A stretch of 64,000 bases of DNA, from assembly GCA_963377175.1 (NCBI GenBank), contig CAUJNA010003495.1:175001-239000 (forward strand). Direction: 5' to 3'. Below the pieces are notes generated by a model. It was not told the DNA's origin and did no database searches. It saw only the letters and a list, made by a program, of their open reading frames with translations. The translations under genes and the position numbers were made by a program. Of the stretch, positions 20,201 through 30,724 are shown in pieces (within the stretch, counting starts at the first letter, position 1; each line of letters starts with the position of its first letter). Origin of the DNA: Effrenium voratum. Its lineage: Eukaryota > Sar > Dinophyceae > Suessiales > Symbiodiniaceae.

Positions 20201-20955
20201 AGGTGTGATGCAAACTCAGCACCGTGGATTGAAAGGTTGACATATTGCCATGTACTCCACGGTCCGCACGGAATTGACGCCCAGAGGTCACATCCAGGAT
20301 GATCCTCGATGATCTCAATAAGCCGACTAACGTCTTTGGCTTTGGTGATGTCAAATGAGCCAACGTGAACGCGAATTGCATCGCCTCCACACTCCATCAT
20401 CACTGCGGACAAACGCGAGTCAGGTTCACACGCAAACTCGATGAGGAGCTTGCGGCCAGGCGCTGGAGCAGCGGGGTCCCTCTCAGGGTGTTCGCGGCGT
20501 CGTTCTTCCCTTAGGGATAACTCCCGTTCGGTTTGAACATATATCTCCCGAGACCGGGTAGACATCTGCCTCCAACTATCCGCATCAATCGAGTTGGGTT
20601 TTCCGGTGCCTGCGTATGGCCGCTCACGCCTATCGGCGGATTGGCCATAGTCAATCCTGTCTCCGTGCAGCTTATGGCCCTTCTTCGGACCTCCGGCAGA
20701 TTCGGCTCCTTCTTCTTTTGGCTTGAATCTACCGTGGGGAGCACATCCCTTATCAAAGAGTATGGTCACACCAGTCCAAAATCCACGCGTGAAATGCCGA
20801 TGATTGGGAGCATCATGATGACGATCATCTCTCACCCAATTTCCAACGGCATCAAGCCCCCGCATGTGCGTGACCCTAACGGTGTCAAGCTCCTCATGCG
20901 AAGGACCACCTGGAGGAAGGTCCTCATTCGTGGTCCCAAAGAACTTCTTCCGCAC
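17137..20955 (-). CDS. pol: Pol part 2: methyltransferase-like, dUTPase, reverse transcriptase, RNase H
   Basis: Residues about 168-340 resemble a degenerate C5-methyltransferase fold (LLIEFACEPDSRLSAVMMEC, then SIPCGPWSTW where motif IV PC would lie, and AFEWPRHC). Residues about 412-550 are a complete dUTPase: AGLDTYA, PRSGLAVKN, GGIIDPDYDG, PGDRIAQIVLE and RGSAGFGSTG are the five motifs in order. Reverse transcriptase follows (DGESAYTQARL, ALYGHPDAG, catalytic YVDD near 817-820), then Copia-type RNase H (YCDADLAGD, STPEAEIVALDHG, LEDNESA). The frame is open upstream to about 21,320, where a one-base loss relative to the right-hand copy separates it from the integrase part. dUTPase between integrase and RT is unusual for Copia. 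Confidence 0.92.
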   Translation of the reverse strand: MRKKFFGTTNEDLPPGGPSHEELDTVRVTHMRGLDAVGNWVRDDRHHDAPNHRHFTRGFWTGVTILFDKGCAPHGRFKPKEEGAESAGGPKKGHKLHGDRIDYGQSADRRERPYAGTGKPNSIDADSWRQMSTRSREIYVQTERELSLREERRREHPERDPAAPAPGRKLLIEFACEPDSRLSAVMMECGGDAIRVHVGSFDITKAKDVSRLIEIIEDHPGCDLWASIPCGPWSTWQYVNLSIHGAEFASHLNDLRRNSQVMFAAFLRASRAVRRGGGRVAFEWPRHCLGWKQPFMQRFLADPDVETVDFDGCDFGMQDKDGVPIRKQWKVATTSKELIDELSGRKCKHEKGYLHARIEGSVTPTTALYPSAMCETIVGAWYPNGTFKKVANAMPVEVDPVEQRWKKKPNTLYVSLNSETAKIPTRATSGSAGLDTYASEGACIPAGGSGLVNTGISIEMPAGVYARIAPRSGLAVKNRIAVGGGIIDPDYDGEIKVILFNHGDEDFVVNPGDRIAQIVLERVMLIDASIVPRKAKRGTDRGSAGFGSTGIAAAAPTIGSDGKTFEFSMPRGEISLSHRPKSSGVFPPLYACVARPVNKKEQAGNAKAKAALQKEWDKLTSQGCWDLSTVQEWHDVAAKARKEGEKIHVGRIFDICVEKNHELPEDDPNRKYKGRVVFEGCFVRDEIGHWALFSENTSCPATMAAGKMGDAHGLLPGNLLEVSDGESAYTQARLKGKKTWVRIPRDQWPPEWFDGSGNPRYKDPVVVLVLALYGHPDAGTFWEQHCEAMLKKVGYVKVKDWASVFRHEELDLFLVVYVDDFTMSGPAKNIAEGWALISKVIKMEEPRQLKRYLGCEHEFTQQVVQGHFDPRLAWTVGNPPDKEQPDLRFGPEGLLSKDIPKPEATIRFIKYSESSFMQACVDRYIELCQGKYPKKLQKVETPFLDESKPEFDENSVNPELDKLFNQAMDMETVNAQPGCLGNDAAAVLMKVLYGARMGRYDLIRPVQALASRVTKWNHLCDRKLHRLISYVNSTLDLHLYGWVGDSPEFIELVAYCDADLAGDRTDSKSTSGVLICLVGPRTYMPITGVSQKQTSVSKSTPEAEIVALDHGVSKEGMALATLWQHAIGKGKETQPFIINVLEDNESACRIVITGNNPNMRYMSRTQRIDISWLNERFNDGIFRFVACPSHYQGADNFTKACIDKVVWNRNLHTLGMFLPGYLQEYLAQPTQPCLKPPAAPGLPPLRGYAWNQVQNPVSIGSWRGYSLSTRES

Positions 20956-21229
20956 CTCAACGTGAATGCGATACCATGCGCTGTCCTCGTCGTGCCGCTC
21001 CCAGTAATCTGAGACGCACGCGTCACCACTCCCTTGGACAGCCTTGCTCTGAATGGCCCCATCAGACTTGGAAGAGCTACCGCCCCCCTCGTCCTGTTGG
21101 TCATCGTCATCATCATCAGGATCATCAAATCGACCTTCATCAAAGTCGAATTCATCCCTGATCTTCTTACTCGGCTTTATGTCGGCCCTTCGGTCAGCTA
21201 ACGCCTCCCGAATGGTCCGAGTCCTAGCA

Positions 21230-24160
21230 TCATAGATGCCAACATCGGGAACACGTAGGGCTCCTCAGGGTTCTTCCAGATACGTTTGACCTGGTGTATA
21301 CTTGGTTTCCTGAGACCCCTTGGATGTGCTCGAGATCAGCAACGAGATAGTCGCCCTTCCACAGCCCCCCTGGTTCTAACCGATAGCCCAGAAATAGGCC
21401 TGGCTTGGAAGATGGGGCGAACTTCGGATCCTCCTCTATCTTGATGAAATCCCGCTCTTTCTTCTCGGCGGGCAGAGCAGTAGTGACGCTTGTCTCTTCA
21501 ACCTCTACCTCATCAATGGGACCAAAGTTCGGTTCGTCGTTGCATTCGGGTTCATACTCCTCGTTCTCATAGATCTCGGCCTCATCCTCGTCGATCTGAT
21601 CGAAATCACAGTCGAAATGAGTCTCTCCAGTCCATTCGTGGTTACCTCCACGGTCGTTTTCGGCCTGGAGCCAGTTTTCGTCAACAACGAATTCGGTCGA
21701 TCCGTCCAGATAGTTGAGGACTGTACTCCGCCTCCTGCCAAGGTCTTTGATCTTGACTGGACAGCTTGTCCCTATCGGGATAAAGAGCTCGGTTCGCGCT
21801 TCAACGTGGACGCGAGTGAGAACCTTCTCGTCTTCATTTGCGATCCAGTGGTCTCCTCCTTCATCAACGTCCTCTGAGTCGATCTTTCCAGCATGTAGGC
21901 GATCGTTTTGGGCGTTTTGAACCCCCCCCTTTCTATCCCTGCGAATCTTGGGAGCAATGGGGTAGAAGTCGACCAGACAACCAAACGGCAAAATGACTCC
22001 GCTGAAGTTCCCGCCACCGTGGCGTCGCACCCACGGCGATCCCTCACCGCGATTTTCAATATTCCTTGCCATGGAAAAATGCCTAACGGCAAATGGCCAC
22101 CATCGAGGTTCAAATCCAGCTTGACGCAGGAGCACACGTGCCCCATGGAGGACAAGCTTGACCTTATTCTCGATCAGGCCGTTGGTCTTGGGCATGCCCG
22201 GCGTGGAAAGTCGGTGCAATGCTCCAAGCGTAGTGACAGCATTCTTGAGCTCTGGGGCCTGGTCGCTGTACACTAACTTCAGAGTTTGCCCCCCTGCAAA
22301 TCTGCGAAATGCTTCCAGTGTATTGCTACGGGATCTGGATTGCACAGGAAGGACTTCGAGGTAGTCAGTGGCGAGGTCATAGAACACTATCGCGTCTGCT
22401 TCGCCATGAAAGCCTCGATCCTTCAATCCTCGCAATACCATCGTGTCAGCAGTGGTTAGGTCCCCGAAACTTACCACGTCATGCGCAGCAGCACCACCTT
22501 TGCGGCGAAGCTTGACATTCTCCATTTTCGCACGCTGGCAGTGCGGGCAATAGGGGTTCTTCGGGAGATGCGTAAGCATATGGCGAAGCGTCATAGCATC
22601 TGCCCGCCACTCAGCCTCTGTGCGGAGTCCGGAGAGAAAGTTTATCTCGACAATGTCATCATCGTCCCCTTCCCCTGGGCCAGGAAAGGGTGGTGAGCGG
22701 CTATCGCCTTCACCCCCCTGTTCTGCCTTTCCGGGAAGAGCAACGGTCTCGCACTTGACCTGAAACCACGTTTCACCCGTCCAAGGGACATCAGATGCTA
22801 TCGCATGCTGATCTCTTTCGGATAACTCCCATAGATTATCAACCAGCACCTCATGGGTAACCCCATTTCGGTGAACGACGGTTTTCCTGTAGTTGCCCAA
22901 TCGATCAACCCCAACGGGACAATCATCACCTGTCGGCATAAACTTTGCCTTACGCGGAAGCCGGTGCTCCTTCACAACATGGCCCGACCGCTCAGTGCGC
23001 CAGGTGTCCTGCAGCTCACTCTTGGCCGTGAGTTCAGACCTACACGGCGGAACCTCGCTGGCCTCAAACCCTCGATACGCCGCCCCGGGGGCAGGCATAG
23101 CAGGGAGTGGCTCAGCATCATCAAGAGTGGGAGAAACGAACTGAGTGTCACCATGAGGAAGATATGGCACGTTGTTGATGACATCCAACGTCACCGTGCG
23201 GCCCGAAGGATACGTGAGAGTAGGCTTGCAACCTGCAGTCCATACAAACGAGTATCCCATATCCATACAGCGTTTCCCAACGGATATAATGGATGGAGTG
23301 GACTCAAGGACGTGTGCCTCAATCACCTCGTCCAGGTTGTCGACATCAGCATCAACACGACCAGCGGTGCGAGTCGCCCCGTTAGCAGTGTGCAGCGCGT
23401 GAGTGTGCCCGCCTTTGGCAATCAGGGCCCTATCGGGTCCTTTCAGATCACCAAGACCGACCAGATCCATTGGGCAACCAGTATCTACCAGCCACCTCAC
23501 CCCGCCGTATCCAACAGGTGCAGCAACCTTCTGAGTGTACTTCGGCTTTCGAACAACGCGATGTCCCCGCACATCCCCAGGGTTGGTGTCGATGTCCTCG
23601 TCATTGTCTAAGAGCACTTGGGCGTGAACAGCCGCTGCTCTTATCAGAGCACTTTGAACCTCCCTAGCAATTCTCTTGCGAGATGGGAACTTGATCGCAT
23701 TTGGATGGCTGTATCCAGCCTCTCGGCAGCGATTCACGACTCTACCCGCATTGTCATTCTCAATTGAGACAACAAACACATCAGGGAGATCGGGAATCTT
23801 GGCCCTGAGAGGTTCCCTATCGGGACCCTTCGGGAAGTACTTGTTCCTCCAGGACAGCACAACCTCCGCATCATCGCAGTACCAAAACGTCGTCTTGGTA
23901 TCACTTCGTCTTGGGAGCCTCCTGAACAAGGTTGCTCGGCGATCACTGAAGTTCACCCCGACATCCTCGATCACGGTCCCATTTGCGTCAATGGTCCTTC
24001 TCCAAATGACTTGGTCCCATTTAGGACCCCCACCTGTAGTGCCGGAGAAGAACAACGCGCCTCGCTCCCTTTTCTCCCAACTGCTAACGCAAGGAGGGAG
24101 GCAACCCGGTGCAGACCCACCGGTAGCTGGTGCAGCAGCCCACATAGCTGGACACGCCAC
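21230..24160 (-). CDS. pol: Pol part 1: aspartic protease and integrase (left copy)
   Basis: The frame starts MACPAMWAAAPATGGSAPG, 38 bases after the zinc-finger frame stops. The retropepsin site WLVDTGCPMDLVG lies near residue 226. The integrase zinc finger HMLTHLPKNPYCPHC is at about 527-541, and the catalytic core follows with GDLTTAD, YSDQAPEL (Asp 633) and NGLIENK (Glu 665), a D-x31-E spacing close to the usual 35. The chromoviral-like tail of Copia integrase (PGLFLGYRLEPGGLWKGDY) is present. The frame then breaks near 21,320: the plus strand reads CCCCTTGG where the right copy has CCCCTTTGG, so the last residues are out of phase. Particle maturation and insertion of cDNA are the expected roles. 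Confidence 0.92.
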   Translation of the reverse strand: MACPAMWAAAPATGGSAPGCLPPCVSSWEKRERGALFFSGTTGGGPKWDQVIWRRTIDANGTVIEDVGVNFSDRRATLFRRLPRRSDTKTTFWYCDDAEVVLSWRNKYFPKGPDREPLRAKIPDLPDVFVVSIENDNAGRVVNRCREAGYSHPNAIKFPSRKRIAREVQSALIRAAAVHAQVLLDNDEDIDTNPGDVRGHRVVRKPKYTQKVAAPVGYGGVRWLVDTGCPMDLVGLGDLKGPDRALIAKGGHTHALHTANGATRTAGRVDADVDNLDEVIEAHVLESTPSIISVGKRCMDMGYSFVWTAGCKPTLTYPSGRTVTLDVINNVPYLPHGDTQFVSPTLDDAEPLPAMPAPGAAYRGFEASEVPPCRSELTAKSELQDTWRTERSGHVVKEHRLPRKAKFMPTGDDCPVGVDRLGNYRKTVVHRNGVTHEVLVDNLWELSERDQHAIASDVPWTGETWFQVKCETVALPGKAEQGGEGDSRSPPFPGPGEGDDDDIVEINFLSGLRTEAEWRADAMTLRHMLTHLPKNPYCPHCQRAKMENVKLRRKGGAAAHDVVSFGDLTTADTMVLRGLKDRGFHGEADAIVFYDLATDYLEVLPVQSRSRSNTLEAFRRFAGGQTLKLVYSDQAPELKNAVTTLGALHRLSTPGMPKTNGLIENKVKLVLHGARVLLRQAGFEPRWWPFAVRHFSMARNIENRGEGSPWVRRHGGGNFSGVILPFGCLVDFYPIAPKIRRDRKGGVQNAQNDRLHAGKIDSEDVDEGGDHWIANEDEKVLTRVHVEARTELFIPIGTSCPVKIKDLGRRRSTVLNYLDGSTEFVVDENWLQAENDRGGNHEWTGETHFDCDFDQIDEDEAEIYENEEYEPECNDEPNFGPIDEVEVEETSVTTALPAEKKERDFIKIEEDPKFAPSSKPGLFLGYRLEPGGLWKGDYLVADLEHIQGVSGNQVYTRSNVSGRTLRSPTCSRCWHL

Positions 24161-24198
24161 AACAATACGGTTGGCCTCAGGGTAACGGCCCGCCCCGC

Positions 24199-26409
24199 CT
24201 AAAAATCCGTCAATCCTTGAGCGGGGCTGTCGAGACGCCTCGCCTCCCTATCGGGAGGACTGGGCGTGGGCGATCTAGGGGTATCCCCCTCTTCATCCTC
24301 AACAACCGGACCAGCAGTAGTACGAGGCGTGATGGGCTTCGTACCTGGTGGTGGCTTCTGATGGAGGTACTTGCACGACTGAGCTGTGCACTTTCCATAC
24401 ATCCAGTCGTAGCAGTATCCAAAGTACATTGGCTTGTCCCTAACGGGCCTATCGCCAGTCCTTGGGGTAGAGGGTGCGGCAGGATTCCTCGGGCTCTTAT
24501 CGTGCTCGAACCTGCAGTCTCGGCCATGTTGACATTTACCTGTCTTGGCATACTCCCAGCAGGATCGGTCAGCAGGCCCGGCAGGGGACTGTCTTCTCGG
24601 CGACTTGGGAGACGGCGCGCGCTTGTCCCTCTGACTGCCTCTTCCAGGAGAAGCTCTGTCCCTTTGACTGCTTCTTCCGGGCGAAGATGACCTTGGCTTC
24701 CCGTCGGGTTTCCCATCCCTTCCGGACCTAACGGACCTTGAAGGGCTGGGATCACTCTTCCTGGCAAGTGGGTCGTACCGCCGCACAACACCAGGAGCAC
24801 CAGGATGCCGATCCCTCTCACGGGATTGAGAGCCTGACCGTGACCTCTGCTCATGAAAGGTCTGGTACATCTGAAGCGTGTTCTGGCGCTTCTGCCATCG
24901 TTCGACACAGTCCTGACAAGCCTTATAAAGCCACGCGAATGACCTAACGGTCACATCGCGATCCCACCTCTCGATGTCAGGCCGCAGACAGCGTAGATGA
25001 CGAACGTTCTCAATGAACACAGCCAATAGTACCCCATCATCGATCTTCTTCCTAATCCCAGAAATGAGATTGTCCCAGGTGCTCAGATAACTCCGGAGCC
25101 TAGCTTCATCATCGGAGTGACCTGTTTGCCGGCACTTGAGACTAGTGAAAGCATTCCTGACCCTTTCCTTTATCTCGGAAAGCCACTCCCGCAGCTTATC
25201 AGCTGTCGGCTCAGCAGGCAGCACGATCGTGTTGCACTTATGATGGAACCGATCCTTATCGACAACGGTGGAAATCAGAGCCCCTATCGGGGTACATGAG
25301 GTAATCCTGCAACTTTCACACAGTCTAGCAGGCATAGGGCAGCAAACTTCACACGCCCTCAGTCCACAACCAACGCAAGGAACAAGAGGGAAACCAGGCT
25401 CAGGGATCCTGCTACACTTAGTGCACCTGTCCCGTCCATCATCTCCCCTCAAGGCTTCAGGGAGAAGACCACCATCTCCCTGCCTACCGGCCCCATTTAC
25501 GCTGTAGCCAAGGCTAAGACCTGGCCCAATCGCGACACTCGAGGGGTAACCTGTAGCATCGCTGGGCTGACTAACGCCAGCGCCAACCCCTTGGTGGCTA
25601 ACGCCACCTCCGTAGGCAGGACCATAGAAACTGGAACCACACTGATTGTTCCCAGTTCCATGAGTATCAGCAGCACTACCATAGAACCCGGGTGCTCCAC
25701 CAGGGTAACCCCCGGTAGGAGCCCCTCCACTCGGCCCTCCAGAAGCCTGGCCTCCGCCAGGATGTCCAGGACCGGGTGGTGGAAATGAAGCATGTCCATG
25801 ACCACCGCTTCCGCTCCCACCTTGACCGGATGGTCCGTCTTGCCCACCTCCTCCCCCAGGAGGAGGAGGAGGAGGAGGCGGCCCAGCGTCAGCACGTTCA
25901 TGCCGAATATTGCAGCGCGCACATCGCTCTAGGCCATCATTGCCAAAATAGCTGTGATCCTCACACACGTGGTTCCCACAATCCGTGCAGAAATACATAG
26001 AGACCTCCTGGGCATTCTTGCGACATGCCCAACACTTCATCTTCAAGAACTGACAATTGCAACAGTCCCCGTCGTCACCCCGGCAAAGCCTGCAAAACTC
26101 GCGATTGCACGTAGCACACGAGAATTCAGCGTCCGGGTGCCTACGGTCGTTGGGATTGTCGAGGGCACAAATCTTTGGCGCATCTGGGCCACCGGTGCCG
26201 GGAGCTCCTCTTGCAGCCAGCGCCGAGGCCTGTCCACGATCAGATGGAGCTCCAGGGGTCCTCCACCTATCGCCGGGACTCTGGACGTCGGCACTAGCTC
26301 TACTCCCAGGAGTCCTCCAGTCACCACCGCGACTCTGGATGTCAGCATGGGCCCTATTACCCCTACCACCTCCTGGATGACGGCCTGGGTTCGGAGAGAC
26401 GTTCCCGCT
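24199..26409 (-). CDS. RING-like and CCCH zinc-finger protein, left copy, 5' end lost in gap
   Basis: The frame runs out of the N-gap. It carries a Cys-rich module (CATCNREFCRLC, CCNCQFLKMKCWACRK, CTDCGNHVCEDH, CARCNIRH), a Gly/Pro linker, a second CxxC module (CTKCSRIPEPGF...CVGCGLRACEVCCPMPARLC), a helical part, an Arg/Ser-rich stretch and two C-terminal CCCH fingers (CWEYAKTGKCQHGRDCRFEH and YCYDWMYGKCTAQSCKYLH). Its place between Gag and Pol and its RNA-binding fingers suggest a nucleocapsid role, done with CCCH fingers instead of the usual CCHC knuckle (inference). The stop (24,199) is followed after 38 bases by Pol. Confidence 0.75.
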   Translation of the reverse strand, partial: SGNVSPNPGRHPGGGRGNRAHADIQSRGGDWRTPGSRASADVQSPGDRWRTPGAPSDRGQASALAARGAPGTGGPDAPKICALDNPNDRRHPDAEFSCATCNREFCRLCRGDDGDCCNCQFLKMKCWACRKNAQEVSMYFCTDCGNHVCEDHSYFGNDGLERCARCNIRHERADAGPPPPPPPPGGGGGQDGPSGQGGSGSGGHGHASFPPPGPGHPGGGQASGGPSGGAPTGGYPGGAPGFYGSAADTHGTGNNQCGSSFYGPAYGGGVSHQGVGAGVSQPSDATGYPSSVAIGPGLSLGYSVNGAGRQGDGGLLPEALRGDDGRDRCTKCSRIPEPGFPLVPCVGCGLRACEVCCPMPARLCESCRITSCTPIGALISTVVDKDRFHHKCNTIVLPAEPTADKLREWLSEIKERVRNAFTSLKCRQTGHSDDEARLRSYLSTWDNLISGIRKKIDDGVLLAVFIENVRHLRCLRPDIERWDRDVTVRSFAWLYKACQDCVERWQKRQNTLQMYQTFHEQRSRSGSQSRERDRHPGAPGVVRRYDPLARKSDPSPSRSVRSGRDGKPDGKPRSSSPGRSSQRDRASPGRGSQRDKRAPSPKSPRRQSPAGPADRSCWEYAKTGKCQHGRDCRFEHDKSPRNPAAPSTPRTGDRPVRDKPMYFGYCYDWMYGKCTAQSCKYLHQKPPPGTKPITPRTTAGPVVEDEEGDTPRSPTPSPPDREARRLDSPAQGLTDF

Positions 26410-26509
26410 NNNNNNNNNNNNNNNNNNNNNNNNNNNNNNNNNNNNNNNNNNNNNNNNNNNNNNNNNNNNNNNNNNNNNNNNNNNNNNNNNNNNNNNNNNN
26501 NNNNNNNNN
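26410..26509. other. assembly gap (100 N)
   Basis: Exactly 100 N, the usual placeholder for a gap of unknown size. The two sides do not continue each other: the left side ends inside the zinc-finger gene, the right side begins inside the methyltransferase-like part of pol. Confidence 1.
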
Positions 26510-29500
26510 CCTTGGAGGTCGTCGCAACCTTCCACTGCTTTCTGATTGGCACACCGTCCTTATCCTGCATCCCGAAGTCACAGCCGTCGAAATCTACGGT
26601 CTCGACATCAGGATCAGCAAGAAACCTCTGCATGAACGGTTGCTTCCATCCAAGACAGTGTCTAGGCCACTCAAATGCAACCCTGCCCCCTCCTCGCCTA
26701 ACGGCTCGGGAGGCCCGCAGGAACGCCGCAAACATTACCTGAGAAGTCCTTCTAAGATCGTTCAGGTGTGATGCAAACTCAGCACCGTGAATCGAAAGGT
26801 TGACATACTGCCATGTACTCCACGGTCCGCACGGAATTGACGCCCACAGGTCACACCCAGGATTATCCTCGATGATCCCAATAAGCCGACTAACGTCTTT
26901 GGCTTGGGTGATGTCAAATGAGCCAACGTGAACGCGAATTGCATCGCCTCCACACTCCATCATCACTGCGGACAAACGCGAGTCAGGTTCACACGCAAAC
27001 TCGACGAGGAGCTTGCGGCCAGGCGCTGGAGCAGCCGGGTCCCTCTCAGGATGTTCGCGGCGTCGTTCTTCCCTTAGGGATAACTCCCGTTCGGTTTGAA
27101 CATATATCTCCCGAGACCGGGTAGACATCTGCCTCCAACTATCCGCATCAATCGAGTTGGGTTTTCCGGTGCCTGCGTATGGCCGCTCACGCCTATCGGC
27201 GGATTGGCCATAGTCAATCCTGTCTCCGTGCAGCTTATGGCCCTTCTTCGGACCTCCGGCAGATTCGGCTCCTTCTTCTTTTGGCTTGAATCTACCGTGG
27301 GGAGCACATCCCTTATCAAAGAGTATGGTCACACCAGTCCAAAATCCACGCGTGAAATGCCGATGATTGGGAGCATCATGATGACGATCATCTCTCACCC
27401 AATTTCCAACGGCATCAAGCCCCCGCATGTGCGTGACCCTAACGGTGTCAAGCTCCTCATGCGAAGGACCACCTGGAGGAAGGTCCTCATTCGTGGTCCC
27501 AAAGAACTTCTTCCGCACCTCAACGTGAATGCGATACCATGCGCTGTCCTCGTCGTGCCGCTCCCAGTAATCTGAGACGCACGCGTCACCACTCCCTTGG
27601 ACAGCCTTGCTCTGAATGGCCCCATCAGACTTGGAAGAGCTACCGCCCCCCTCGTCCTGTTGATCATCGTCATCATCATCAGGATCATCAAATCGACCTT
27701 CATCAAAGTCGAATTCATCCCTGATCTTCTTACTCGGCTTAAAGTCGGCTCTTCGGTCAGCTAACGCCTCCCGAATGGTCCGAGTCCTAGCGTCATAGGA
27801 TGCCAACATCGGGAACACGTAGGGCTCCTCAGGATTCTTCCAGATACGTTTGACCTGGTGTACACTTGGTTTCCTGAGACCCCTTTGGATGTGCTCGAGA
27901 TCAGCAACGAGATAGTCGCCCTTCCACAGCCCCCCTGGTTCTAACCGATAGCCCAGAAATAGGCCTGGCTTGGAAGATGGGGCGAACTTCGGATCCTCCT
28001 CTATCTTGATGAAGTCCCGCTCTTTCTTCTCGGCGGGCAGGGCAGTAGTGACGCTTGTCTCTTCAACCTCTACCTCATCAATGGAAACAAAGCCCGGCTC
28101 GTCGTTGCATTCGGGTTCATACTCCTCGTTCTCATAGATCTCGGCCTCGTCCTCATCGATCTGATCAAAATCACAGTCGAAATGAGTTTCTCCAGTCCAT
28201 TCGTGGTTACCTCCACGGTCGTTCTCGGCCTGGAGCCAGTTTTCGTCAACAACAAATTCGGTCGATCCGTCCAGATAGTTGAGGACTGTGCTCCGCCTCC
28301 TGCCAAGGTCTTTGATCTTGACTGGACAGCTCGTCCCTATCGGGATAAAGAGTTCGGTTCGCGCTTCAACGTGGACGCGAGTGAGAACCTTCTCGTCTTC
28401 ATTTGCGATCCAGTGGTCTCCTCCTTCAGCAACGTCCTCTGAGTCGATCTTCCCAGCATGTTTGGAGTCGTTTTGGGCGTTTTGAACCCCCCCCTTTCTA
28501 TCCCTGCGAATCTTAGGAGCAATGGGGTAGAAGTCGACCAGACAACCAAACGGCAGAATGACTCCGCTGAAGTTCCCGTTACCGTGGCGTCGCATCCACG
28601 GTGATCCCTCACCGCGATTTTCAATATTCCTTGCCATGGAAAAATGCCTAACGGCAAATGGCCACCATCGAGGGACAAATCCAGCTTGACGCAGGAGCAC
28701 ACGTGCCCCATGAAGGACAAGCTTGACCTTATTTTCGATCAGGCCGTTGGTCTTGGGCATGCCCGGCGTGGAAAGTCGGTGCAATGCTCCAAGCGTAGTG
28801 ACAGCATTCTTTAGCTCTGGGGCCTGGTCGCTGTACACTAACTTCAGAGTTTGCCCCCCTGCAAACCTGCGAAATGCCTCCAGCGTATTGCTACGGGATC
28901 TGGACTGCACAGGAAGGACTTCGAAGTAGTCAGTAGCAAGGTCATACAACACTATCGCGTCTGCTTCGCCATGAAAGCCTCGATCCTTCAATCCTCTCAA
29001 CACCATCGTGTCGGCGGTGGTTAGGTCCCCGAAACTTACCACGTCATGCGCAGCAGCACCACCTTTGCGGCGAAGCTTGACATTCTCCATTTTCGCACGC
29101 TGACAGTGCGGGCAATAGGGGTTCTTCGGGAGATGCGTGAGCATATGGCGAAGCGTCTTAGCATCTGCCCGCCACTCAGCCTCTGTGCGTAGTCCGGAGA
29201 GAAAGTTTATCTCGACAATGTCACCATCGTCCCCTTCCCCTGGGCCAGGAAAAGGTGGTGAGTGGCTATCGCCTTCACCCCCCTGTTCCGCCTTTCCGGG
29301 AAGAGCAACGGTCTCGCACTTGACCTGAAACCACGTTTCACCCGTCCATGGGACATCAGATGCTATCGCATGCTGATCTCTTTCGGACAACTCCCATAGA
29401 CTATCAACCAGCACCTCATGGGTAACCCCATTTCGGTGAACGACGGTCTTCCTGTAGTTGTCCAATCGATCAACCCCAACGGGACAATCGTCACCTGTCG

Positions 29501-30724
29501 GCACAAACTTTGCTTTTCGCGGGATCCGGTGCTCCTTCACAACATGGCCCGACCGCTCAGTGCGCCAGGTGTCCTGTAGCTCACTCTTGGCCGTGAGTTC
29601 AGATCTACGCGGCAGAACCTCGCTGACTTCATGCCCTTGATACGCCACACCGGGGGCAGGCATAGCAGGAAGTGGTTCAGCATCATCAAGAGTGGGAGAA
29701 ACAAACTGAGTGTCACCATGAGGAAGGTACGGCACGTTGTTGATGACATCCAATGTCACCATGCGGCCCGAAGGACACGTGAGAGTAGGCTTGCAACCTG
29801 CAGTCCATACGAACGAGTATCCCATGTCCATACAGCGCTTGCCAACGGATATGATGGATGGAGTGGACTCAAGGACGTGTGCCTCAATCACCTCGTCCAG
29901 GTTGCCAACATCAGCATCAACACGACCAGCGGTGCGAGTCGCCCCGTTGGCAGTGTGCAGCGCATGAGTGTGCCCGCCTTTGGCGATCAGGGCCCTATCG
30001 GGTCCTTTCAAATCACCGAGACCGACCAGATCCATTGGGCAACCAGTATCTACCAGCCACCTCACCCCGCCGTATCCAACAGGTGCAGCAACCTTCTGAG
30101 TGTACTTCGGCTTTCGAACAACGCGATGTCCCCGCACATCCCCAGGGTTGGTGTCGATGTCCTCGTCATTGTCTAAGAGCACTTGGGCGTGAACAGCCGC
30201 TGCTCTTATCAGAGCACTTTGAACCTCCCTAGCAATTCTCTTGCGAGATGGGAACTTGATCGCATTTGGATGGCTGTATCCAGCCTCTCGGCAGCGATTC
30301 ACGACTCTACCCGCATTGTCATTCTCAATTGAGACAACAAACACATCAGGGAGATCGGGAATCTTGGCCCTGAGAGGTTCCCTATCGGGACCCTTCGGGA
30401 AGTACTTGTTCCTCCAGGACAGCACAACCTCCGCATCATCGCAGTACCAAAACGTCGTCTTGGTATCACTTCGTCTTGGGAGTCTCCTGAACAAGGTCGC
30501 TCGGGGATCACGAAGTTCACCCCGATATCCTCGATCACGGTTCCATTTGCGTCAACGGTCCTTCTCCAAATGACATGTTCCCATTTAGGACCTCCACCTG
30601 TAGTACCGGAGAAGAATAACGCGCCTCGCTCGCTTTTCTCCCAACTGCTAACGCAAGGAGGGAGGCAACCCGGTGCAGACCCACCGGTAGCTGGGGCAGC
30701 AGCCCACATAGCTGGACACGCCAC
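26510..30724 (-). pseudogene. pol: Pol, right copy: protease and integrase, truncated by gap
   Basis: The right copy has the same start (30,724), the protease DTG site and the full integrase. Near 30,505 an indel (GGGGATCACGAAG against GCGATCACTGAAG in the left copy) puts the first 75 residues out of phase with the rest. Past the integrase it is intact where the left copy is broken and reads through an acidic Asp-rich linker (DDPDDDDDDQQDEGG) into the methyltransferase-like domain, where the gap cuts it. The two copies are each broken at a different place, so neither break need be a real property of the element. Confidence 0.8.

Larger units (their letters stand above)
19947..26409 (-). repeat. 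left copy of an about 6.4-kb near-identical duplication
   Basis: From CCTTGGAGGTCGTCGCAACC to the last base before the N-gap this stretch repeats at 26,510-32,938 in the same orientation and order. Differences are scattered substitutions plus single-base indels that break frames in one copy but not the other. The copy ends exactly at the gap. Confidence 0.95.
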
